62,617 bases of DNA from Flavivirga aquimarina (GTDB lineage: Bacteria; Bacteroidota; Bacteroidia; Flavobacteriales; Flavobacteriaceae): NCBI RefSeq assembly GCF_030540835.1, contig NZ_JAUOEK010000152.1, positions 1 to 62,617 of the forward strand, in the 5' to 3' direction. How positions within the stretch are numbered: the stretch's first letter is position 1; the number at the start of each line of letters is the position of its first letter. A program made the translations under genes and the position numbers. Under the pieces are notes generated by a model. It did no database searches. It had not been told where the DNA came from and worked only from the letters and a program-made list of their open reading frames with translations. This document shows, piece by piece, positions 29,591 through 39,568 of the stretch.

Positions 29591-30322
29591 TTTTTTATCA
29601 TATTTAAAGTTAGTTGTGTTTAATAAGGATATTTAGTTTAATTCAGTTTTTAAAGGTTAATTGGTGATTTATCATGATTTTACGTTACTAGTAATAAAAG
29701 TTTATTAAGTAATTGTTTTTTTAATCAAACCAATATCAAATTGCTTATGTTGATATTAATATGATTCATTACAAGTAGCTTTAATATTTAAAACCAAGCA
29801 TGGATTTAGTCTGTATTTTTTCAACTAAAAACAATGCTTATAAAAAGCAACCTAAAAATGTAGTAGAGATAACTAAGGTTTTAAGTTTTAGAATATTGTT
29901 GGTGCAGCTTCATGAAGATTAGTTAATTGAATCGAGAAATAACAAATAAATTGTTTTCATGATGTCATAACTCTTATGCATTTTTTCTAATTCATAATCT
30001 TTCTATGGGTAATTTGATTGTGTTAACATGGTTTTTTTGTTTAGTTTTTTTTAAGTGAAGTTAGATGATTAATTAAATGTTAATTTGAAATTACTATTTA
30101 ACAACATCTATAAAATAGGTTTTTAGTTTGTTATTACAAATTAATGATTAATCAACATTTTTAGATGTAAATTATGACTCATTATATGTAAATTATTATC
30201 CATTTTATACGAAATTGGACACAATATTGATTTTTATTAAATAGTTAATATTATTATTTGAACAAATAATCAAAACAACAACCATTACTCCAAAAAAAAG
30301 TGTTGTTTATGACTTAATCAGG
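29591..30322. other. Leader region upstream of the PUL operon
   Basis: About 730 bp of very AT-rich DNA with no supportable gene on either strand. It must hold the promoter of the minus-strand SusC/D operon. I see no exact TAnnTTTG box. One notable element is a direct repeat of ATGTAAATTAT at 30165-30175 and 30186-30196, which are 21 bp (two helix turns) apart. Confidence 0.4.
30165..30196. promoter_or_regulatory. Tandem direct repeat, possible regulator site
   Basis: ATGTAAATTAT occurs twice with starts 21 bp apart. This spacing would place two protein units on the same DNA face. It is about 575 bp upstream of the first PUL gene, so a link to PUL control is uncertain, and chance in AT-rich DNA is possible. 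Confidence 0.25.
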
Positions 30323-30434
30323 GAAGAACTATGTGTTTTTTGGGATTTATAAGATTCAGTATGCCGTGTTCAGTGGGCAGTAATCAGTCATCGGTAAACA
30401 GTGTTCAGAAAATCCAAAAAACACATAGTTCTTC
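30323..30434. repeat. Long inverted repeat around a 70-bp spacer, next to the integrase relic
   Basis: The left arm at 30323-30343 and the right arm at 30414-30434 are exact inverted copies over 21 bp (core AACTATGTGTTTTTTGG). The spacer contains CAGT-rich short tandem-like sequence (30370-30408). The right arm ends exactly where the integrase fragment stops, so the element may have broken that gene. It could be a small non-autonomous mobile element or a strong transcription-stopping hairpin. Confidence 0.65.
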
Positions 30435-30789
30435 ACAGTTTAAGTTTAACTCGTCCCTTTGTAAAAAACTTCAAAAACTGTTCAAAATCAATAATGAAGC
30501 TATAGGATAGCTGTTTTAAAAAAATATCGTTTACCTTGATTTTTGTGGTCAAGAATTTTTTCAGATATCTTTCTGTAGTATAATAATTTTTAAGGGTTCC
30601 GAATTTAAGAACAGACTTCATACTGGTATTATGGTAGTCCACTAATTCCATAAGAGTCTTATGCTGTTCGTCTTCTCCCAAAAAACGAGCCTTGATGTTA
30701 TAGGCAGTAATCAACTTGAACTCATCTATCAACTGTTTGTGGCAGGCCAATAAATTGGCACAAATATCGTCTAAATAGGTATTGAGCAT
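30433..30789 (-). pseudogene. Tyrosine recombinase (integrase) fragment, SAM-like core-binding region only
   Basis: The 118 residues match the middle of Bacteroidota phage/ICE-type integrases: YLDDICANLLACHKQLI, then ITAYNIKARFLG, TLMELVDYHNTSM, GTLKNYYTTERYLKKFL, and LKQLSYSFIIDFEQFLKFF. This is the end of the arm-binding region plus the SAM-like core-binding domain. The N-terminal arm domain and the whole catalytic domain (R..HxxR..Y) are missing, so it cannot be active. The frame ends inside a long inverted repeat. It lies just downstream of the tRNA-Pro gene, the usual place of integrases of elements that insert into tRNA 3' ends. Confidence 0.75.
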
Positions 30790-30820
30790 TTTTTATGCTT
30801 CTCTGATATCTCTAAAAATG

Positions 30821-30855
30821 AAAAAACCTGTTAATCATACGATTAACAGGTTTTT
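30821..30855 (-). terminator. Terminator of the tRNA-Ser/tRNA-Pro transcript
   Basis: AAAAACCTGTTAATC and GATTAACAGGTTTTT form a 15-bp perfect stem with a 4-nt ATAC loop and T-runs on both strands. It lies 25 bp after the tRNA-Pro 3' end. Confidence 0.8.
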
Positions 30856-30879
30856 GGTATAGATTGATACTCTATTTTG

Positions 30880-30954
30880 TCGGGGCGGCAGGATTCGAAC
30901 CTGCGACCTCCGCGTCCCAAACGCGGCGCGATAACCGGGCTACGCTACGCCCCG
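30880..30954 (-). tRNA. tRNA-Pro (anticodon UGG)
   Basis: The minus strand folds as a cloverleaf: acceptor CGGGGCG with CGCCCCG, anticodon arm CCGCG-TTTGGGA-CGCGG giving anticodon TGG, and T arm GCAGG-TTCGAAT-CCTGC. The discriminator is A and the terminal CCA is not encoded. It is transcribed after tRNA-Ser with a 28-bp spacer and ends at a shared terminator. An integrase fragment lies downstream of its 3' end. Confidence 0.96.
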
Positions 30955-30982
30955 AAACAGTTATCTTATTTAAGAAAATTTG

Positions 30983-31066
30983 CGGAGAGACCGGGATTCG
31001 AACCCGGGCAACACTTACGCGTTGACAGATTAGCAATCTGCTCCATTACCACTCTGGCACCTCTCC
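30983..31066 (-). tRNA. tRNA-Ser (anticodon GCU)
   Basis: The minus strand folds into a class II tRNA: acceptor GGAGAGG with TCTCTCC, anticodon loop TTGCTAA giving GCT, a long variable arm (CAACGCGTAAGTGTTG) and T arm CCGGG-TTCGAAT-CCCGG. The discriminator is G. It is the first gene of a two-tRNA unit with tRNA-Pro. Confidence 0.96.
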
Positions 31067-31162
31067 TAAATTTTATTAAGAACTACTGCAATAAAATTGC
31101 GGTTGCAAATGTAATTCATACATTATAAGAACGCAACTATTTTATTTAATTTTTTGTAATTT

Positions 31163-33211
31163 TTATTCAGGATATTCAATACGCAAATGATAAATATTTG
31201 CAAGCTTGCGCTTTAACACCTTTTTTATTGATTCAATCTCTTTAAAAGTAATATTGGCATTTAAAAATTGACCTTCCTCTATTTGTTTATTTATTATATT
31301 TTCTACAAAAGCATCAATCTTTGTAGAGGTGGGTTCTTTTAAACTTTTTGAAGCGGCTTCAATACTATCACACATCATTAAAATAGCAGTTTCTTTACTA
31401 AATGGCTTTGGTCCCGCATAGCTAAAATCCAACTTGTCAACGTCTTCAAACCCTTTTTTTTCTTGCATATAGAAATAATAAACAATACTGGTACCATGAT
31501 GCGTACGTATAAAATCGATAACTCTATCTGGTAAATTATTTTTTCTGGCTATCTCAATACCATTTATAACATGATCTGTAATTATTCGGGCACTTTCCTT
31601 TGGTAGCAATTCATCATGTGGGTTGATTCCCGTTGATTGATTTTCGGTAAAATAAGTTGGGTTTTTCATTTTACCAATGTCATGATACAAAGCCCCCACT
31701 CTTACTAACATTGCATTGGCTCTAATTTCATTTGCAGAAGCCTCAGCAAGATTTGCGACATTCAAAGAATGATGAAATGTTCCTGGTGCTTTGTTAGACA
31801 GTTCTTTAAGTAATTTAGAGTTTGTATCCGATAGTTCTAAAAGTGATACATCTGAAACCAAACCAAAAATTTTCTCATAGGCATATATTAAAGGCTGTAC
31901 AAACAAAGTTGCCAATCCACTCAAAATAAACCATATAAATGTTTGCCATTTTATAGTTTCTACACTAGCTTCATGAATGACAAAAAAAGCAAAATAAGCT
32001 ATAATATAAATGAATGTAATTTGTCCTACTGAAATAAACAAATTGGCTCTTTTATATAATTCTGAAACAGTTAGTATCGTTACAATTCCAGCAATAATTT
32101 GAAGAAACATATACTCATAACTATTGGGAACAATAAATCCTATTAATAAAACCGTAATAACATGAGCAAACATGCCTAATCTAGCATCAAAAAATGCTTT
32201 AAGTACTAGAGGTAAAATACAAATAGGAACAATATAAATATACTTCGAATCGTAATTTACAACCATAGTAGTTATAAATATCAACAAGGAAATATTAAAA
32301 AAAATAAATGTGACTTTTGTGTTATTTTCAAAGACACTTATTCTATATTTTCGTAAGAATAAAAGCAACATTAACAGAGCTAAAGCTACCAATAATGTAT
32401 AAGCGAACAGCACCCAAATATAATTAGATTTATTCCAAACTTGCGACTCGTACTCAGATTGTAATGACTTTAAAATTTGATACTTATCACCTTCAACAAC
32501 TTCTCCTTTAGAAACTATTAGGGTTTCTTTTGCAACACTCCCTCTGGTATAAGCTATTTTATCTAACTCTTCTTGTAATGCCTTATCTGTAAAAGATTTG
32601 TCGTAAGTTAAATTAGGCTCAATTAAATCAAAAAACAAAGAAGTAAAACTTGTTTTGTAATGGATTAACCCCTGTTTACTTAAAACATCATCAATCACTT
32701 TTGAAACAGCATCTTGTTTAATTAAATGAGAAAAGAATCCATCTTGTTTTTTAACTCTTCCATCAAGTACAACTATAGCCCTTTCATCCGGAAAATTATA
32801 GCTCTCACTTAAAATTCCAAATAAATACAACTCAGAAATAATGGTTTCTCCAGCTTTGTATAACTTTCTCGATGTCGTTCTCCTAATAGAATCTGAAAAT
32901 GTATTTTTAAACTGGTTTTTATACGAAGATTTAATTTTAGCTTCTATAGTATTATCTAAATTAAAATACAATACCGAGTTATTAACCAATGCTTCTTTTT
33001 CAGAAGTTATTTCTGCATCTGTTTTCTTTATAGCAAAATCAAAAGGAGCATATAAATTTTCCGATTGCCAAGGTTTTCCATTTTCAAAATTGTACTTAAA
33101 TTTTCCACTTTTAGGGAATAAGTACACTATAAAAAAAGTGGTAGAGATAAATAACAACCCTTTATAAATCAAGGAATGATTTCTATACAGTTTATTTATA
33201 AAATCTTTCAT
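31163..33211 (-). CDS. 7TM-HD family (PgpH-like) membrane phosphohydrolase
   Basis: The start is set at the ATG at 33209-33211 (MKDFINKLYRNHSLIYK), which leads into the first membrane helix; an ATG 69 bp upstream would add an unlikely leader. The ~682-residue protein has one N-terminal membrane helix, a large extracytoplasmic 7TM-HDED domain (about 40-250), seven membrane helices (about 255-460), and a cytoplasmic HD domain with FHHSLNVANLAE, LYHDIGKMKNP and HGTSIVYYFY. Members such as Listeria PgpH degrade cyclic di-AMP; whether this one does is an inference. It lies alone on the minus strand, divergent from the thiolase gene. It is complete and typical of Bacteroidota. Confidence 0.9.
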   Translation of the reverse strand: MKDFINKLYRNHSLIYKGLLFISTTFFIVYLFPKSGKFKYNFENGKPWQSENLYAPFDFAIKKTDAEITSEKEALVNNSVLYFNLDNTIEAKIKSSYKNQFKNTFSDSIRRTTSRKLYKAGETIISELYLFGILSESYNFPDERAIVVLDGRVKKQDGFFSHLIKQDAVSKVIDDVLSKQGLIHYKTSFTSLFFDLIEPNLTYDKSFTDKALQEELDKIAYTRGSVAKETLIVSKGEVVEGDKYQILKSLQSEYESQVWNKSNYIWVLFAYTLLVALALLMLLLFLRKYRISVFENNTKVTFIFFNISLLIFITTMVVNYDSKYIYIVPICILPLVLKAFFDARLGMFAHVITVLLIGFIVPNSYEYMFLQIIAGIVTILTVSELYKRANLFISVGQITFIYIIAYFAFFVIHEASVETIKWQTFIWFILSGLATLFVQPLIYAYEKIFGLVSDVSLLELSDTNSKLLKELSNKAPGTFHHSLNVANLAEASANEIRANAMLVRVGALYHDIGKMKNPTYFTENQSTGINPHDELLPKESARIITDHVINGIEIARKNNLPDRVIDFIRTHHGTSIVYYFYMQEKKGFEDVDKLDFSYAGPKPFSKETAILMMCDSIEAASKSLKEPTSTKIDAFVENIINKQIEEGQFLNANITFKEIESIKKVLKRKLANIYHLRIEYPE

Positions 33212-33360
33212 AGAAAAGCTTAACAGTTTCAAATGTAATAAAATTATAAGCTTTCTCCATTTTAGTAATAAATGAATCATTCATATTTCTACTAAATAAT
33301 CATTGATATTTCTATTAAAAAATCATTATTTTCGCAAGTATAAACTAAAGCATCAAATTA

Positions 33361-34536
33361 ATGAATAAAGAAGTAGTTATTGTATCTGCAGCAAGAACTC
33401 CCATAGGTAGTTTTTTAGGCGCCCTATCCACTGTAGCAGCCCCAAAACTTGGAGCTATTGCGATTAAAGGAGCCTTAGATAAAATAAATTTAAATCCAGA
33501 ACTTGTTGAAGAGGTATTAATGGGGCATGTAGTACAAGCTGGAGCGGGACAAGCCCCAGCTAGACAGGCTGCTATTTATGCAGGCATTCCAAATACTGTT
33601 CCATGTACTACAATAAATAAAGTATGTGCATCTGGCATGAAAGCTGTTATGCAAGCTGCCCAAACTGTTGCTCTTGGTGATGCTGATATTGTTGTTGCCG
33701 GTGGTATGGAAAACATGAGCTTAATTCCTCATTATTTACAGGCTCGAACTGGTACTAAATTTGGACCAGCTTCATTAATTGACGGTATGCAAAAAGATGG
33801 TCTGGTAGATGCTTACGATCAAAATGCTATGGGTGTTTGTGCAGATGCCTGTGCTACAGAGTATAAATTCTCAAGAGAAGAACAGGATGCTTTTGCTATA
33901 CAATCCTATAATCGTTCTGCCGCTGCGTGGGATGCCGGAAAATTTGATAATGAAGTAGTTCCTGTTGAAGTGCCTCAACGTCGTGGAGAACCAATTATAG
34001 TTAGTAAAGATGAAGAATTTACGAATGTAAAAATGGATAAGATTCCACAATTACGTGCTGCATTCACAAAAGACGGGACTGTTACCGCTGCTAATGCCTC
34101 AACTATAAATGATGGGGCTGGTGCTATGATTTTAATGAGTAAAGAAAAAGCTAACGAATTAGGTTTAACACCATTGGCAACCATTAAAAGTTATGCTGAT
34201 GCTGCTCATGAACCTGAATGGTTTACAACTGCACCAGCAAAGGCATTACCTAAAGCTATAAATAAAGCTGGAATTAAAATTAGTGATATAGAATATTTCG
34301 AATTTAACGAAGCTTTTTCTGTAGTTGGCCTAGCCAATATGAAAATTCTCGGGCTGAATGACAGCAATGTAAATGTTAATGGTGGTGCTGTATCATTGGG
34401 TCATCCATTGGGCTGCTCTGGTGTTAGAATTATAATCACATTATTAAATGTTTTAGAACAAAACAATGCTAAAATTGGTGCAGCTGCTATTTGTAATGGA
34501 GGTGGCGGTGCATCAGCAATTATTATAGAACGCTAA
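33361..34536 (+). CDS. Acetyl-CoA C-acyltransferase (thiolase)
   Basis: The 391-residue protein is a full-length thiolase II type enzyme that condenses or cleaves acyl-CoA and acetyl-CoA in fatty-acid or ketone metabolism. The nucleophile is Cys89 in INKVCASGMKA. The base region has His348 in GHPLGCSG, and the second catalytic Cys378 lies in CNGGGGASA. An N-terminal SAARTPIGSFLGAL is also typical. The ATG start follows a TATTTTCG sequence 29-36 bp upstream that resembles a flavobacterial -7 box. It stands alone between a divergent HD phosphohydrolase and a co-directional NlpC gene. Sequence alone does not separate the biosynthetic from the degradative type. Confidence 0.95.
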   Translation: MNKEVVIVSAARTPIGSFLGALSTVAAPKLGAIAIKGALDKINLNPELVEEVLMGHVVQAGAGQAPARQAAIYAGIPNTVPCTTINKVCASGMKAVMQAAQTVALGDADIVVAGGMENMSLIPHYLQARTGTKFGPASLIDGMQKDGLVDAYDQNAMGVCADACATEYKFSREEQDAFAIQSYNRSAAAWDAGKFDNEVVPVEVPQRRGEPIIVSKDEEFTNVKMDKIPQLRAAFTKDGTVTAANASTINDGAGAMILMSKEKANELGLTPLATIKSYADAAHEPEWFTTAPAKALPKAINKAGIKISDIEYFEFNEAFSVVGLANMKILGLNDSNVNVNGGAVSLGHPLGCSGVRIIITLLNVLEQNNAKIGAAAICNGGGGASAIIIER

Positions 34537-34662
34537 GTATAAAATATTTTTATTGCTAATATTTATTATGAAATATTTTTTAAATTTTTATTCAGCAATC
34601 TCATTTTTCACCAGTTAATTGCATAAAATAATTAATAGTAATAGCCAATAGATAATAACTTT

Positions 34663-35412
34663 ATGCAATACGGAATTTGTAATTTAAGCATTGTTCCTCT
34701 TAGAGATGAGCCTACTGATACAAGTGAACTTGTATCGCAACTAATCTATGGTGACATTTTTAAAATATTAGAACAACGTAAAAACTGGATTAAAATTCGT
34801 TTGGCATTTGATTCTTATGAGGGTTGGATAGATAATAAACAATACCTCAATATATCAGGAGACATTTATAAATCTTTAAATAAAGAAACTCCTAAACTTT
34901 CTGTAGATTTAGTAGAATTTATTGAAGACAACAATAACCAGTTACATCCTATCTTATTAGGGTCTGCCTTAAATGGACTATCAAACTTAAACCATAAATA
35001 TGAAGGTCATTGTGTTGAAGGCAAAAAAGAAAAAAACAACATTATTAAAACGGCATTTTTATATTTAAACACGCCATATCTTTGGGGTGGGAAAACACCT
35101 TTTGGTATAGATTGTTCTGGACTTACTCAAATGGTTTATAAGCTAAATGGCTATAAGTTATTACGAGATGCTTCACAACAAGCAACTCAAGGTGAAGCCT
35201 TGAGTTTTATTGAAGAAAGCGAACCTGGTGATTTAGCTTTTTTTGATAATAATGAAGGCATTATAACCCATGTTGGCATTATCATGAAAGATAATTATAT
35301 AATACATGCCCATGGTAAAGTTAGAATTGATAGATTAGACCACTCTGGTATTTATAATGTTGACAAAAAAACACATACACATAAATTACGAGTCATTAAA
35401 AAAGTAATCTAA
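34663..35412 (+). CDS. NlpC/P60 (C40) peptidoglycan peptidase with N-terminal SH3 domain
   Basis: The 249-residue protein has an SH3-like domain (about 1-65; VPLRDEPTDTSELVSQLIYGD) and a C-terminal NlpC/P60 domain (about 125-249). The catalytic Cys151 is in PFGIDCSGLTQMVYK, His203 in ITHVGIIM, and a third polar residue is in IIHAHGK (215-217). Such enzymes cut the D-Glu to diamino-acid bond in peptidoglycan stem peptides during wall turnover. No signal peptide is visible at the chosen ATG, which is common in this flavobacterial group and leaves the location unclear. The gene ends at a strong shared terminator. Confidence 0.9.
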   Translation: MQYGICNLSIVPLRDEPTDTSELVSQLIYGDIFKILEQRKNWIKIRLAFDSYEGWIDNKQYLNISGDIYKSLNKETPKLSVDLVEFIEDNNNQLHPILLGSALNGLSNLNHKYEGHCVEGKKEKNNIIKTAFLYLNTPYLWGGKTPFGIDCSGLTQMVYKLNGYKLLRDASQQATQGEALSFIEESEPGDLAFFDNNEGIITHVGIIMKDNYIIHAHGKVRIDRLDHSGIYNVDKKTHTHKLRVIKKVI

Positions 35413-35414
35413 CT

Positions 35415-35448
35415 AAAAAAGGAGCAAATTAAATTTGCTCCTTTTTTT
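35415..35448. terminator. Bidirectional terminator between convergent genes
   Basis: AAAAAAGGAGCAAATT and its inverse AATTTGCTCCTTTTTT form a ~16-bp stem with runs of A and T at both ends. It serves the NlpC gene on the plus strand and the TPR gene on the minus strand. Confidence 0.9.
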
Positions 35449-35469
35449 ATCAATGTAAGTATATCCGAA

Positions 35470-36729
35470 TTAGTTAGCGCCTTCTGCTTCCAGAGTTGCA
35501 ACTGTTTCTTTCAGACTTTTATGTTTATCTGTTTCTCCAAGAATACTATAAATATTCATCAACGTTTTTGCTGCACTCAAATTTTTAGAATCAATTTCAA
35601 GTGCTTTAGTCAAATAAGGAACAGCTTCTTTATAAAGTGCTTGACGCTGATCTCTTAATTCATCGTAGCGTTTATTATCAGCTTTAGAAGTCCCTAAATT
35701 ATTCATTTCTTCAATCATAGCTTCTTCTTTGCTTAAAACTAAAGAAGCTAAATTTATATACGCATTTATGTAGTTTGGATCTAACTCTACTGCTTTTTCA
35801 TAATAGCCTTTTGCTTCTTCATTTTGATTAGATTCTGTTGCTATTACCCCTAAATTGTATTGTAACTCCGGGTTTTTAGGATCCATTTGAGTCGCTTGTT
35901 CTAATAATTTTTTAAACTCATCTGTATTACCCATTTTATAGTGAACATTAGCTTCTGACAATAATAAATTAATATCATTAGGACTTTCTGCTCTAGCTTC
36001 TTTCATAGCAGCAATTGCTTTTTCATTATCTCCCTTATTAACATATATAAGGGCAATGTTTTTTACAATTTCTGGTTTCTTCGATTCTAATACGCGTTCA
36101 CTCGGTTTAATATGCGTCTTAGTTTTAACAGAAAGATCACGCATATTTTTATTACTAAAAACCTCTTCTTCTTGTTTTTCAACATTAAAGGCTACATATT
36201 GTGTCGCAATACCAGTATACCCTACTTTTTTAAGTTCTTCATAGAGACTTAAAGCTCTATCAAGCTCACTAACATTAACTGCTGTTGCAGCTGCATAATA
36301 AAGAAATACCGTATCTCTTTCTGTAACTCTATAAGATTTTTCAAAAAATACGGAAGCTTTTGAAAAATCTTTTTTCTCATAAGCCTTATTTCCTTTTAAT
36401 AATAAAGCATTTGCTATTTCTTGCTTTAATAAATTAACTTCGGCGGAATACCCAATTTTAACTTTATCTAAATTAACTAAAGCAGCATCTGTATCAGCTA
36501 TTGAGCCTGTTCCTCCTGCATTCAGCACTTGGGCACTTAAGTAATAAAATTTAGATTTAGTCTTATCATCCATACTAGACATTAAAGCTTCCGCTTGTTT
36601 CAAAGCTGCTTTTGCCTCTGTGTATTTTTCCCCTTTAATAGCTTTCTCTACTGTTTTCAGTTCTTTTTTTTGCGCAAACACAAATGCACTTATTGAAAAG
36701 ATTAAAGCTACAACTAACTGTTTTCTCAT
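35470..36729 (-). CDS. Secreted tetratricopeptide-repeat protein
   Basis: The 419-residue protein has a signal peptide ending SAFVFAQ (about 1-19). The body is helical with TPR repeats, clearest at NIALIYVNKGDNEKAIAAMKEA, INLLLSEANVHYKMGNTDEFKKLLEQA, PELQYNLGVIATESNQNEEAKGYYEKA and NYINAYINLASLV. TPRs are protein-binding scaffolds; no enzymatic motif is seen. It lies 18 bp downstream of gyrA on the same strand, a pairing seen in other Flavobacteriaceae, so it is probably co-transcribed. The partner protein is unknown. Confidence 0.85.
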   Translation of the reverse strand: MRKQLVVALIFSISAFVFAQKKELKTVEKAIKGEKYTEAKAALKQAEALMSSMDDKTKSKFYYLSAQVLNAGGTGSIADTDAALVNLDKVKIGYSAEVNLLKQEIANALLLKGNKAYEKKDFSKASVFFEKSYRVTERDTVFLYYAAATAVNVSELDRALSLYEELKKVGYTGIATQYVAFNVEKQEEEVFSNKNMRDLSVKTKTHIKPSERVLESKKPEIVKNIALIYVNKGDNEKAIAAMKEARAESPNDINLLLSEANVHYKMGNTDEFKKLLEQATQMDPKNPELQYNLGVIATESNQNEEAKGYYEKAVELDPNYINAYINLASLVLSKEEAMIEEMNNLGTSKADNKRYDELRDQRQALYKEAVPYLTKALEIDSKNLSAAKTLMNIYSILGETDKHKSLKETVATLEAEGAN

Positions 36730-36747
36730 TTTTATAAAATATTTTAA

Positions 36748-39309
36748 TTAATTTTCGGTACTCTCACCATCGGCATTATTATCAAGAGTTGTGCCATCCT
36801 CTATATCATTAGTGTTTTCAATAGTTTCAATATCTTCAACGTCGTCGTCTTCATGCATTACTTTAGCAACTGCTGCTATAGAATCATTTCCTTTCAAATT
36901 GATTAATTTAACGCCTTGAGTAGCTCTACCCATAACTCTTAAATTTTCCACGACCATACGTATAGCAATACCAGATTTATTAATAATCATTAAATCATCA
37001 TGATCTGTTACGCTTTTTATAGCTACTAAGTTTCCTGTTTTTTCTGTAATAGAAATGGTTTTCACTCCCTTTCCGCCTCTATTGGTAATTCTATATACTG
37101 GTTCTCCATCTTCAGGATCGTCAATATAAGTACGCTTACCATAACCATTCTCTGAAACTACAAGCACAGACTCTTCTTTTGAGTTTTCTATGGTTACCAT
37201 GCCTATAACTTCATCTTTATCATGAGCAAGCCTAATACCTCTAACACCAGAAGCACCACGTCCCATCGGTCTTGTTTTAGCTTCTTCGAAACGAATTGCT
37301 TTTCCTGATTTTAGTGCTAACATAACTTGGCTGCTACCTGTTGTTAATTTAGCTTCTAAAAGTACATCATCTTCTTTTATGGTAATGGCATTAATACCAT
37401 TAGTTCTAGGTCTCGAATATTGCTCTAAGCAAGTTTTCTTAACCTGTCCATTTTTAGTAGCCATAATGACATAATGACTATTAATATAGTCTTCATCTTT
37501 TAGATCTTGAGTACAAATGAAAGCCATTACCTTATCATCCTGTTCTATATTTATAAGGTTTTGAATAGCTCTTCCTTTTGATGTTTTACTACCTTCCGGA
37601 ATTTCATAAACACGCATCCAGAAACATTTTCCTTTTTGAGTAAAGAACAACATATATTGGTGGTTAGTCCCTACAAATAAATGTTCTAAGAAATCTTCAT
37701 TTCGAGTGGTTGATGCTTTTTGACCAACCCCTCCTCTATTTTGCGTTTTATATTCTGTAAGCGATGTACGTTTTATATAACCTGCATGCGAAATGGTAAT
37801 CACCACTTTTTCATCAGGAATCATATCTTCAATACTTAAATCACCTCCTGCATACTCTATAGTAGAACGACGCTCGTCACCATATTTATCTCTAATAACT
37901 TCCAGTTCTTCCTTAATAATATCCATTCTACGCTCTTTTTTAGCTAAGATATCTTTTAAGTCTTCAATGGTTTTCATAATCTCTTCATACTCCGAACGCA
38001 GTTTATCTTGTTCTAATCCTGTTAGTTGACGCAAACGCATTTCAACTATAGCCTTAGCCTGAATCTCGGAAAGCTCAAAACGTTTTATTAAATTCGCTCT
38101 GGCTTCATCTGCATTAGAAGATGCTCTAATAATAGCAATAACTTCATCAATATTGTCTGATGCAATAATTAAACCTTCTAAAATATGGGCACGTTCTTCC
38201 GCTTTGCGTAACTCATAAGTTGTTCGTCTTACAACAACATCATGTCTATGCTCAACAAAATAATGAATAAGCTCTTTTAGGTTTAACAATTGCGGACGTC
38301 CATCAACCAGCGCAATATTATTGACACTAAATGAGGATTGTAAAGCTGTGTATTTAAACAATTTGTTTAATACAATATTTGGAATGGCATCACGTTTTAA
38401 AACATACACAATACGCATACCATTTCTATCAGACTCATCACGAATAGTCGAAATACCTTCCAATTTCTTATCGTTTACCAAATCAGCAGTCTTTTTAATC
38501 ATGTCTGCTTTGTTAACCTGATAAGGTATCTCTTCAACTATAATACACTCACGTCCGTTTACTTCCTCTATATTTGCTTTTCCTCTCATAACAACACGAC
38601 CACGTCCTGTATGAAATGCTTCCTTAACACCATCATATCCATAAATAGTTCCACCGGTTGGAAAATCAGGCGCTTTAACATGTGTAATTAACTCGTCGAT
38701 TTCGATATCATTATTCTCAATGTAAGCAATGGTACCATTAACCACTTCGGTTAAATTATGTGGAGGCATGTTAGTAGCCATACCTACGGCAATACCCGAT
38801 GCACCATTAACTAAAAGCCCTGGAATACGCGTTGGTAAAACAGTTGGTTCATTTAAAGTATCGTCAAAATTTAATTTATGGTCTACAGTTTCTTTCTCTA
38901 TATCTGCTAACATATCTTCAGATATCTTACGCATACGTGCTTCCGTATAACGCATTGCTGCAGGACTATCTCCATCTATAGAACCAAAGTTTCCCTGACC
39001 GTCAATAAGCATATAACGTAAACTCCATTCTTGAGCCATACGTACCATAGCATCATAAACAGACGTATCGCCATGCGGGTGATACTTACCTAAAACCTCT
39101 CCAACTATTCTTGCGGATTTCTTATGCGCCGTATTGGCTCTAACTCCTAACTCGTGCATACCATAAAGTACACGTCTATGAACTGGCTTCAAACCGTCTC
39201 TTACATCCGGTAAAGCACGTGACACAATGACCGACATTGAATAATCAATGTACGCCGATTTCATCTCATCTTCAATATTAATAGGAATCAATTTCTCTCC
39301 TTCTGCCAT
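36748..39309 (-). CDS. gyrA: DNA gyrase subunit A
   Basis: The 853-residue protein is full-length GyrA, the DNA-cutting subunit of gyrase. The catalytic tyrosine is Tyr121 in [10 protein letters not shown]. The quinolone region reads [17 protein letters not shown], with Thr82 and Asp86 at the positions of E. coli Ser83 and Asp87. The C-terminal beta-pinwheel includes [10 protein letters not shown], matching the GyrA box, and ends in an acidic Asp/Glu/Asn-rich tail ([19 protein letters not shown]) usual in this group. It is divergent from clpC with 259 bp between them and precedes the TPR gene. The call is secure. Confidence 0.98.
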   Translation of the reverse strand: MAEGEKLIPINIEDEMKSAYIDYSMSVIVSRALPDVRDGLKPVHRRVLYGMHELGVRANTAHKKSARIVGEVLGKYHPHGDTSVYDAMVRMAQEWSLRYMLIDGQGNFGSIDGDSPAAMRYTEARMRKISEDMLADIEKETVDHKLNFDDTLNEPTVLPTRIPGLLVNGASGIAVGMATNMPPHNLTEVVNGTIAYIENNDIEIDELITHVKAPDFPTGGTIYGYDGVKEAFHTGRGRVVMRGKANIEEVNGRECIIVEEIPYQVNKADMIKKTADLVNDKKLEGISTIRDESDRNGMRIVYVLKRDAIPNIVLNKLFKYTALQSSFSVNNIALVDGRPQLLNLKELIHYFVEHRHDVVVRRTTYELRKAEERAHILEGLIIASDNIDEVIAIIRASSNADEARANLIKRFELSEIQAKAIVEMRLRQLTGLEQDKLRSEYEEIMKTIEDLKDILAKKERRMDIIKEELEVIRDKYGDERRSTIEYAGGDLSIEDMIPDEKVVITISHAGYIKRTSLTEYKTQNRGGVGQKASTTRNEDFLEHLFVGTNHQYMLFFTQKGKCFWMRVYEIPEGSKTSKGRAIQNLINIEQDDKVMAFICTQDLKDEDYINSHYVIMATKNGQVKKTCLEQYSRPRTNGINAITIKEDDVLLEAKLTTGSSQVMLALKSGKAIRFEEAKTRPMGRGASGVRGIRLAHDKDEVIGMVTIENSKEESVLVVSENGYGKRTYIDDPEDGEPVYRITNRGGKGVKTISITEKTGNLVAIKSVTDHDDLMIINKSGIAIRMVVENLRVMGRATQGVKLINLKGNDSIAAVAKVMHEDDDVEDIETIENTNDIEDGTTLDNNADGESTEN

Positions 39310-39568
39310 AAATATTTTAATTAAGTTTTATGTGTATTTCACAACATGCTAATATAACCATTCCTATAGTTATGCTGTGTGTTTCTGCTCTGTTTTTTCG
39401 TATTTTTTATTAACAATTTCACATGCTTTTTTAGTTAATAAGTATGTTTTAAAAAATTTTGATTTTATAAAGATTTTTTCGTCAATTAGCAACTTACTGA
39501 CAATTTAAGGTATAGTTTTTGCCTTTAGTAAAATGTTTTAGTATTTTTAATGCAGAAAGAACAGGATT

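Noticed and set aside
30877-31128. Plus-strand 83-residue frame
   Set aside because: It lies across the two tRNA genes on the opposite strand; its apparent protein is an artefact of tRNA sequence.
36748-39309. Quinolone-resistance change in gyrA (Thr82 at the E. coli Ser83 place)
   Set aside because: [12 protein letters not shown] seems to be the usual form in flavobacteria and gives no evidence for an acquired mutation.
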